From positions 1-57,258 of the forward strand of contig PMZR01000103.1 of assembly GCA_003170135.1 (NCBI GenBank): DNA of 57,258 bases. Reading direction: 5' to 3'. A model generated the notes under the pieces. It saw only the letters and a list, made by a program, of their open reading frames with translations, made no database searches and had not been told where the DNA came from. This document shows positions 48,918 to 55,532 of this stretch, piece after piece. Source of the stretch: Acidobacteriota bacterium (GTDB lineage Bacteria; Acidobacteriota; Vicinamibacteria; Vicinamibacterales; Fen-181). Position 1 is the first letter of the stretch; each line of letters starts with the position of its first letter. The translations under genes were made by a program, and so were the position numbers.

Positions 48918-51143
48918 ATGAGCCGGCGTCCACGCCATAGCGCACCGGAGTTTGACACGGCCTCGACCGGCCGGTACAGTTCGGACTCCAACATGGCAGT
49001 GACAGCGACGATCTCGCACGGCGAAGGATGGTACGAGGAAGAGCGTGACGGTGCCCGCCCGTTCCGCTGGATGGGGCGGCAGGCGCGGTGTCGCATCACC
49101 GGCGTTCCGTCCTCTGGAACCGCGTATCTTCGGGTCACTGCGGGGCACGGCTGGCCGGCTGGCTCGTGGCCCGTTCTGACCGTCTCGATCAGCGGGCAGG
49201 TGGCCGGGCAGCGCACGATTCGCCCACATTTCTCCGACTGTCTGTTTCCAATCGGCCAGGCGGGTGACGCGGACCTCGTGCTCGAGCTCGACCGCGCGCA
49301 GGCCGCGCCCGGAGATACGCGAGTCCTCGGCGTGATGGTTAGCAGCATTGACGTGATCGACGTGAACGGGTTGGACGCCGCCGTCCCCGCCGAGGGCTGG
49401 TACGAGCAGGAGTTCGGAGAGTACTTTCCGTTCCGGTGGATGGGACTGGAGGCGCGGCTCATCGTGCCGGCACCCCTGTGTGCGGGCCGCAGGTTTGCCG
49501 CCCTTCCCGTGTCCGCCGATTTCCCGGACGGTTCGCATGCGCTGACGGTAAGCGCGGGTACCGACGTAGTGGCGGTGCTGCCGCTGCTCGAACGCTGGCA
49601 CGTGTACGAGTTCGCGCTACCTGGCGGATCTGCGGCGCTCGCGCCAGAGACGCCGCACGGTCCTCTCGAGCTGACCTTGCGCGTAGACGCCTTGCTGCCT
49701 GCGGATTTCCACCCATCCGATTGGCGCGATCTGGCGATTCGGGCAGGTTCGCTAGATCTGCACGACGATGCGCGGCGTTACGAGAAGGCCTGCGCTCTTC
49801 ATCAGGCTGAGCACGCCGGATCGACTGTTTCCGGCAGCGTCACCGTTGAGCGCGTAGGGAGCGGTACTGAACCAGCCTCGCCGGCGAGATACCTGCCCCA
49901 GGACGGGGAAGGGTGGGACCGCTGGGAGTTGCAGGACTACCTTCCCTTCCGCTGGATGAGACTCGAGGCCCGGTTGACGATCTCCGCGAGCGTGCACCGG
50001 GGGCGGCGGTTCTGCACGTTGCCGATCTTCTCGGAGTTCCACGATCTGTCTCAGGTAATGACGATCACGGCGAACGGCCGCGCCGTGATGCATCTGGGGC
50101 TGGCCAGGTATTGGAACTACTACACGTTCGAGGTGCCCGCGTCCCGAGACGACGATGTGGCGCTGACATTTCGCCTGAACAAGGCGCTGCCGTCCTCGTA
50201 CCATCCGGACGATTCGCGCATCGATCTGGGCGCCAGGGTGGGCGCTTTCGAGTTTCACGACGACGAGTTGCGGCGGCAGCGCACGGAGGCACTGCACGAG
50301 AATGCGGTGCTCAACCGCGCGGAGCTCGAAGCAGGCAGCACCGTCCTGGCATCGTTCCCGCTCAACCTCGGCATCGACCTGTACGGCAAGTGCAACATAA
50401 AGCCGCCGTGCGTGTATTGCTGGTGGGATCAGTGCAAGAGCCTCGAAGGCGAGGACGTGAACGCCATTGTCGACGACCGGACGCTGCTGGAGTACGGCCC
50501 GTTCTTCGACGCGGCGCAGAGCCTCATCAACTGCTCGTTCGGAGAGCCGTTGCTGCATCCGCGGCTCGCGGAGATCGCCAGGCTGCTCGGGACGCGTGAC
50601 AAGGTTGCGGAGATCGCGACCAATGGGCAGGCGTTCACGCCAGCGACGGTGGGCGCGCTCGCGGGCCAGCCCATCCTTCTCTACATATCGCTCGATGCGG
50701 CCTCGCCGGAGGTCTACGGGCGTTTGAGGAACGACCGCTGGCACGAGGTCGTCGCGGGCCTCACGTTCCTGCGCGAGGCGCGGCGCCGGGCGAACGGCCT
50801 GCCCAAGGTGCGGATGGTGTTCATGCCCATGCGCGCGAACCTGGGCGACCTCGAGGCGTACTTCCGATTGTGCCGCATGGTAGAGGCCGAGGCCCTGGTG
50901 TTGAGGCCACTCAATTATGCGGAAAACACGAGCATCCGCGCGGAGCGGGGCGGCTATCAGTTCGATTACGAACGCGAGTTGCTGAACCGCGAAGAGATCG
51001 AGGCCGTCTGCCGCCGGGCCGAGGAGTACGCGGAGCGATACGGGTTGTGGCTGATCAGTCAGTTCGACTTCGGCGCGCCCAAGCGGCCACGCGTGCGCGG
51101 CGCGCACCGGGAAGGCAGTTCACATGGCGACTCTGCAGCCTGA
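48918..51143 (+). CDS. Radical SAM protein with three N-terminal beta-rich repeats
   Basis: The 741-residue protein has a novel-looking layout. Three repeats of about 115-125 residues (36-149, 159-283, 331-449) each begin G/AEGWxxxE...PFRWMxxEARxxI and end in a FEFHDDE-like segment; they look like beta-sandwich, perhaps carbohydrate-binding, units. A radical SAM domain follows from about 478, where cluster cysteines 492, 498 and 501 are spaced CX5CX2C instead of CX3CX2C. NCSFGEPLLHP (538-548) is the SAM-binding GEP motif. There is no signal peptide, so it acts in the cytoplasm. The end overlaps a second ORF that encodes a SPASM-like domain. It is next to two polytopic glycosyltransferase-like genes, so a role in envelope glycan or peptide modification is inferred. 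ATG 48918 has a GGGGA site; ATG 48993 is an alternative. Confidence 0.85.
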   Translation: MSRRPRHSAPEFDTASTGRYSSDSNMAVTATISHGEGWYEEERDGARPFRWMGRQARCRITGVPSSGTAYLRVTAGHGWPAGSWPVLTVSISGQVAGQRTIRPHFSDCLFPIGQAGDADLVLELDRAQAAPGDTRVLGVMVSSIDVIDVNGLDAAVPAEGWYEQEFGEYFPFRWMGLEARLIVPAPLCAGRRFAALPVSADFPDGSHALTVSAGTDVVAVLPLLERWHVYEFALPGGSAALAPETPHGPLELTLRVDALLPADFHPSDWRDLAIRAGSLDLHDDARRYEKACALHQAEHAGSTVSGSVTVERVGSGTEPASPARYLPQDGEGWDRWELQDYLPFRWMRLEARLTISASVHRGRRFCTLPIFSEFHDLSQVMTITANGRAVMHLGLARYWNYYTFEVPASRDDDVALTFRLNKALPSSYHPDDSRIDLGARVGAFEFHDDELRRQRTEALHENAVLNRAELEAGSTVLASFPLNLGIDLYGKCNIKPPCVYCWWDQCKSLEGEDVNAIVDDRTLLEYGPFFDAAQSLINCSFGEPLLHPRLAEIARLLGTRDKVAEIATNGQAFTPATVGALAGQPILLYISLDAASPEVYGRLRNDRWHEVVAGLTFLREARRRANGLPKVRMVFMPMRANLGDLEAYFRLCRMVEAEALVLRPLNYAENTSIRAERGGYQFDYERELLNREEIEAVCRRAEEYAERYGLWLISQFDFGAPKRPRVRGAHREGSSHGDSAA

Positions 51144-51540
51144 GGATCTCGGCACCGGCCGCCAGTTCCTTTGCCGGGAGCCGTGGGAAAATTATTACAT
51201 TCTGCGGCGCGGCGTCATGCCGTGCTGCTATGGATCCAAGCCGATCGCGCCGATGTCCGAGTGGCGCAGCGCGTGGAATTCGCCCGCCATCCAGGAGATC
51301 CGGTCGTATCTCGCCCGCGGGGAACTGAGTCCGTACTGCCTGGATAGCCTCTCCTGCCCGATCGTGCAGCGCCAGCGGAGCGAACGACATGGCGAAGCGA
51401 TCGTGGATCGGGCGGAGCCGCCGACCAGCGGAACGTCGCTAACGCCCCGGCCACTCGCGCTGCGACTTGTCAATCGACTGCTCGGCGGTGTTCCGGGGAG
51501 AATCTACCGGCTGCTCAGGGGGGACACGTCCGAGACCTGA
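51124..51540 (+). CDS. Separate SPASM-like auxiliary [4Fe-4S] domain
   Basis: This 138-residue ORF overlaps the radical SAM gene by 20 nt in a different frame and begins ATG with GGAAGG 8 nt upstream. Its sequence CREPWENYYILRRGVMPCC followed by SEWRSAWNSPAIQEIRSYLARGELSPYCLDSLSC has the cysteine pattern and the WN...IREL-type helix of the SPASM auxiliary-cluster domain. That domain is normally the C-terminal part of a single radical SAM polypeptide. It probably works with the upstream protein, as a separate subunit or joined by frameshifting. A recent frameshift mutation is an equal alternative. The C-terminal 40 residues are basic and unrecognised. Confidence 0.75.
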   Translation: MATLQPEDLGTGRQFLCREPWENYYILRRGVMPCCYGSKPIAPMSEWRSAWNSPAIQEIRSYLARGELSPYCLDSLSCPIVQRQRSERHGEAIVDRAEPPTSGTSLTPRPLALRLVNRLLGGVPGRIYRLLRGDTSET

Positions 51541-51579
51541 CCCGCGGCTCGCTTGCGTTGCCTTTAGCCCCGCCGCAGA

Positions 51580-51599
51580 GCCGGGCCTTCAGGCCCGGC
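51580..51599. terminator. Perfect 8-bp hairpin between convergent genes
   Basis: GCCGGGCC, TTCA, GGCCCGGC make a very stable stem-loop in the 63-base gap between the stops at 51540 (+) and 51604 (-). There is no T tract, so it is a likely bidirectional terminator or mRNA end stabiliser. Confidence 0.5.
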
Positions 51600-51603
51600 G
51601 GAC

Positions 51604-53535
51604 CTACTTGACCAGCCTGTAAACCCGCGCTTCGTACCCGCCGCTCATCGCCCGCACGATTTCATGCAGATCCGCGCGCCGATCTGCCTGTGCGACGATC
51701 TCGCCATACCGCGACCGCCCGTACAAGTCCTCATGCAGCACGACGTACTCCGCGCCCTGCTCGCGCAACGTGCGAACCGAGCTGTCGTCGGGAAACGATG
51801 CGGTCGCCCTCCGAAACGAGTAGTACGACTGAGGGAAGGCTCCGCTGTAGCCGTTGAGGAGCCGCTGCCAGTGGAATGTGGAGAAATACATGTAGGCGGT
51901 TTCCGGCTTCCACAGGTGGGCCTCGTCGAATGCGGCAGGCAGTTCCGCGATCACGCTCGGTGACCGACCTTTGAACCATTGATAGATCGCTGGTGCGTGC
52001 GGCCACACCTGCTCCAGTGGGCGGGACGACCAGGCTTCGAATATGAAGCCGGCAGCGAGGACCACGGCCACGCCGTAGCGTAACGAGGCACGGCGAATGT
52101 GCGACGTGAGCCGGGCCACGCCGTAACTCGCAAGCACGACGAGGGACAGGCCGACCAGCGCCGAGAAGCGGGAGGGAACACGGAACGCGCGAAAAGGCAG
52201 GACATGCCAGTACATGAACGGAAACACGGCTCCGTGAGATCCCAGTGACGCGTCGAACGCGAAGAGCAGGCCCAATCCGTACGCGATCCGTGAGATCGAC
52301 AGCGGCGGCCACAGGGCACAGCCCGCCAGCACGACGACCAACAGGCCGGGGAAGAGACTCCCCTCGGGCCCGCGCGGGCCGCTGCCGAGGAGGCGGCCGT
52401 ACGGCAGGCTGCCCTCGGATGCGACCAGGTACGCGGCCGGCCCCGGGCTGAAGTAATCGACCTCGCTGAACGAACGCTCTCCGATCGATTGCCGCGCCAG
52501 TAAATGCGGCACGGCCACGGGCATCACGAGCAGCGTGGCCAGGATGGCGCCGGCCACCGAGGCTCGCAGGCTCGTGCCGAGTCGGCGGGAGCCGACAATA
52601 AGTACGGCCCACACCGGCACGAGATAGGCGACGAAGAACGCCCCGAGATACATCCCCGACAGGAACTGGGCCGCGACGATGGCGCCCGTCAGGAGGCCGT
52701 CCACCAGTCGGCCACGCGTGACAGCGCGATGGAGCGCCCACAGGCCCAGCGGCATCCAGAAGGAGAACAGCTGCTCGAAATGGCTGTACTGCTCGAACCG
52801 GTACGGGTAGAACGCGAAGGCGACCGCTGCCACCATGGCGGCCGGCGCCTGGCCCGTGGTGGAGCGCACGAAGAGGTACATGCAAATGCCGGCCAGCACG
52901 AATGAGCCGAGCAGGAAAAGCGTATGAAGCGTGACCGGTGCGATGCCGAGCCAGATGAAGGGCGCGGCAACCAGGCCGGGCAGCAGCATGGAATCGCTGA
53001 ACGCAAGCGTGAATCGGTGCGGGTAAAAGATGTTCGCGTCGAACAGGTGTAGCGGGTCGCGCGGCAGTTGGTGCGCGATCCAGGCCAGCCGCCAGATAGA
53101 GAAGACGGGGTCGCCGAGATCGGCGACGCCGTCCAGGTGGACCACCTGGGGATAGGTCAACACCACGGTCAGGACCACCAGGGTGATGGTGACAAATGCG
53201 ACCTCGCGCTTCGTCACCGGCGAGCGCGCCTGCGGTTCCGTCGATGAGCACAGACCTCGGTCCCAGTTCAGCGGCGACCGTTCGATCCATCGGATGGCAG
53301 CGATCCGGCTGTCGAGCCTGGGCCCGCGAAACGCGGCGTGTCGGATCGCCGCGATGACCGCCGCGAGCAGCAGCAACCGGATCGGCGACGTGACCGAGAT
53401 GAAAAAGCCGGCGATGGTCGTGCGCACGCCGCCGACCAATGCGACGACACACGCACCCGCCAACAGCGCGACGGTCACGATATCGGCGACCGTCACCCAG
53501 AGTGGAACGCGTGTCGAGCCTGAGGAATCAGCCAT
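51604..53535 (-). CDS. Polytopic membrane glycosyltransferase-like protein (GT-C plan), paralogue A
   Basis: The 643-residue protein has about 11-13 hydrophobic segments and a C-terminal soluble domain. The loop after the first strong helices reads DLGDPVFSIWRLAWIAHQL, DPLHLFDANIFYPHRFTLAFSDSML, a pattern common to uncharacterised bacterial GT-C-like membrane proteins whose acidic residues may bind lipid-linked sugars. A C-terminal region (about 520-640) with VRTLREQGAEYVVLHEDLYG ends in RVYRLVK. It shares motif after motif with paralogue B just upstream, so the two arose by tandem duplication. I chose ATG 53535 because the extension to 53583 overlaps the upstream gene and adds only basic residues. 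Sugar transfer is inferred from topology and neighbours. Confidence 0.82.
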   Translation of the reverse strand: MADSSGSTRVPLWVTVADIVTVALLAGACVVALVGGVRTTIAGFFISVTSPIRLLLLAAVIAAIRHAAFRGPRLDSRIAAIRWIERSPLNWDRGLCSSTEPQARSPVTKREVAFVTITLVVLTVVLTYPQVVHLDGVADLGDPVFSIWRLAWIAHQLPRDPLHLFDANIFYPHRFTLAFSDSMLLPGLVAAPFIWLGIAPVTLHTLFLLGSFVLAGICMYLFVRSTTGQAPAAMVAAVAFAFYPYRFEQYSHFEQLFSFWMPLGLWALHRAVTRGRLVDGLLTGAIVAAQFLSGMYLGAFFVAYLVPVWAVLIVGSRRLGTSLRASVAGAILATLLVMPVAVPHLLARQSIGERSFSEVDYFSPGPAAYLVASEGSLPYGRLLGSGPRGPEGSLFPGLLVVVLAGCALWPPLSISRIAYGLGLLFAFDASLGSHGAVFPFMYWHVLPFRAFRVPSRFSALVGLSLVVLASYGVARLTSHIRRASLRYGVAVVLAAGFIFEAWSSRPLEQVWPHAPAIYQWFKGRSPSVIAELPAAFDEAHLWKPETAYMYFSTFHWQRLLNGYSGAFPQSYYSFRRATASFPDDSSVRTLREQGAEYVVLHEDLYGRSRYGEIVAQADRRADLHEIVRAMSGGYEARVYRLVK

Positions 53536-53557
53536 GAAGCGCTGGTGATGCTGGGCG

Positions 53558-55501
53558 TTACCGATTGCCTGTGGCCTTCGCAAGCCGGTAGATGCGCGCC
53601 TCGAACCCGCGGTCCTGCGCGTGCACCACCTCCTGCAGTTCCGGCCGCTGGCTCATGGCGCCGACGACGGTCTGGTACGCCGCCCGCCCATAGTACTCCT
53701 CGTGGACGATGACATGGTCCACGCCGCGCTTCTGCAACAGCGCAATCGAACGGTCGTCGGGGAATGTCTGCATCGCGGCGCAGAATGCGAGATTCGACGC
53801 GGGAAAGTGGCCGCTGTTGCCGTTCAGCATGCGCTGCCAATGGAACGTGGCAGGGTACAGATAGCGAACGTCGGCCCCGATGGCATCTGCCGGTGGAGCC
53901 GGGAGCTCGGCGATGACGCCAGATGGCCGGCCGTTGAACCAGGCGTACACGGCATGCGGCTCGGGCACGTGCTCCAGCGGAAGCGTCGCCCGCGATTCGA
54001 ACAGCACAACCGTGGCGAGAGCGATCGCCAACAGGTACCTGAGCGGCCGGACTGTCAGGCGTCCGTTGAGCCGTGCGACACCGTAGCCAGCGAGGATCGC
54101 GAGCGACAGTCCGACCAGCATCGAATAGCGCGCGGGAACCCTCAGGCCGCGGAATGGCAGGACGTGCTCGGCGAGCATCGGAAACAGGTACCCGTGCGTG
54201 CCGAGCGACGCCTCGAACGCGAAGACGAGGCCCGCCGTGTAAGCGATCCGGGTGGCGGAGAGCGGCGGCCATACCGCCACCAGCGCCAGCGCCACGGCCA
54301 GGATGCCGGGGAAAAGATCCTTCTCGCCTTCGTGAGCCGCGCGCGTGAGCGGGGTTGCGTAGGTCGTGCTCGACAAATGCGGGACGAGGTAGCGCCCGCC
54401 GGCGGCGCTGTAGTAGTCCATCTCGAAATACCCGCGGTCACCCTGGGAGGCGCGCACCTGTAAGTACGGCCACGCAAGGGGAGCGGCCAGCAAGCCCGCG
54501 AGCGCGAAGCCGGCCAGCGCCGGCTTCATGCGGGTCTTCGCGCAGCCGCGCGCGAAGGCCGCCACGCCGCCCACGACGACGGCGTACGCCGACAGAAAGA
54601 TCCCAAAATACACACTTGACAGGATTTGTGCTCCGAGCGCCGCACCACCCAGCAGGCCGTCGCGCGTGCGGCCGCGCAGGAGCATGTGGTGAAGGGCCAG
54701 CAGCACCAGCGGCATCCAGAAGGAGAACTGCAGCTCGAAGTGCGGATAGTGCTCGAAGCGAAACGGGTAAAACGCGAAGATGACAGCGGCCACCAGCGCG
54801 GCGGGCGCCTGGCCGGTGAGTGTACGGACCAGCGCGTACATCGTGACGCCCGCCAGGGCGAACGTCACGAGCATCCAGACGTTGTAGACCGCAACGGCAG
54901 GCGCACCAGACCACAGGAACGGTGCGGCGACGAGCGCAGGCAACAGAATCGAGTCGGAGAAAGCAAGCGTGTACCGTTCGGGATAGAAGATGTTGGCGTC
55001 GAACAGGTGCAGCGGATCGGTTGTCAGCTGGTGCGCGATCCACTTCAATCGCCAGATCGAGAACACGGGGTCACCCAAATCGCGCACCGCGTCGAGCCTG
55101 GCGATCTGGGGATAGGTCATCACCGCGGTCAGGGCGGCCATGAGCACGGCGACCAGGCCAATCTCCAGCGGCCCGATGCGGACGGCGACCGGGCGATCGA
55201 AAAACTCGTCCGGCGCGAGCGGTCTGGGCGGCGCGGCGTACCGCACGCGTTGGATGAGGGGCCACACTCGATCGCGCAAGCTGGGCCGGCGGAACGTAAG
55301 GTGACGCAGGCCGGCAACCAGGGCCGCTGCCAGCGACAGGCGCAGTTCGGACGTCATCGAGATGCGCACGCCCGCAACGGTTCCGTGCGGGCCGTCGCCG
55401 GTGACGAACGCCCAGGCCGCCAGCGCCAGCAGGGCGCAGACAATGGCGTCGAGCGTTGTCACCCACCACGGGAATCGCGGTGACGGGGAAGCATCAGGCA
55501 T
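53558..55501 (-). CDS. Polytopic membrane glycosyltransferase-like protein (GT-C plan), paralogue B
   Basis: The 647-residue protein is co-directional with paralogue A and 22 nt upstream of it. It has the same order of motifs: ALTAVMTYPQIARLDAVRDLGDPVFSIWRLKWIAHQL, FDANIFYPERYTLAFSDSILLPALVAAPF, FYPFRFEHYPHFELQFSFWMPLVLLALH, a SSVYFGIF helix, RVPARYSMLVGLSLAILAGYGVA, and a C-terminal soluble domain with VDHVIVHEEYYG and IYRLAK. No standard DxD or other GT-C catalytic signature can be named with confidence. The pair may act as partners or on related lipid-linked substrates in envelope glycan assembly. A remnant with the same tail lies at 26606-26848. Confidence 0.82.
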   Translation of the reverse strand: MPDASPSPRFPWWVTTLDAIVCALLALAAWAFVTGDGPHGTVAGVRISMTSELRLSLAAALVAGLRHLTFRRPSLRDRVWPLIQRVRYAAPPRPLAPDEFFDRPVAVRIGPLEIGLVAVLMAALTAVMTYPQIARLDAVRDLGDPVFSIWRLKWIAHQLTTDPLHLFDANIFYPERYTLAFSDSILLPALVAAPFLWSGAPAVAVYNVWMLVTFALAGVTMYALVRTLTGQAPAALVAAVIFAFYPFRFEHYPHFELQFSFWMPLVLLALHHMLLRGRTRDGLLGGAALGAQILSSVYFGIFLSAYAVVVGGVAAFARGCAKTRMKPALAGFALAGLLAAPLAWPYLQVRASQGDRGYFEMDYYSAAGGRYLVPHLSSTTYATPLTRAAHEGEKDLFPGILAVALALVAVWPPLSATRIAYTAGLVFAFEASLGTHGYLFPMLAEHVLPFRGLRVPARYSMLVGLSLAILAGYGVARLNGRLTVRPLRYLLAIALATVVLFESRATLPLEHVPEPHAVYAWFNGRPSGVIAELPAPPADAIGADVRYLYPATFHWQRMLNGNSGHFPASNLAFCAAMQTFPDDRSIALLQKRGVDHVIVHEEYYGRAAYQTVVGAMSQRPELQEVVHAQDRGFEARIYRLAKATGNR

Positions 55502-55532
55502 CGGGGAATCGCAGAGTAAGACCAGGGGTCGA

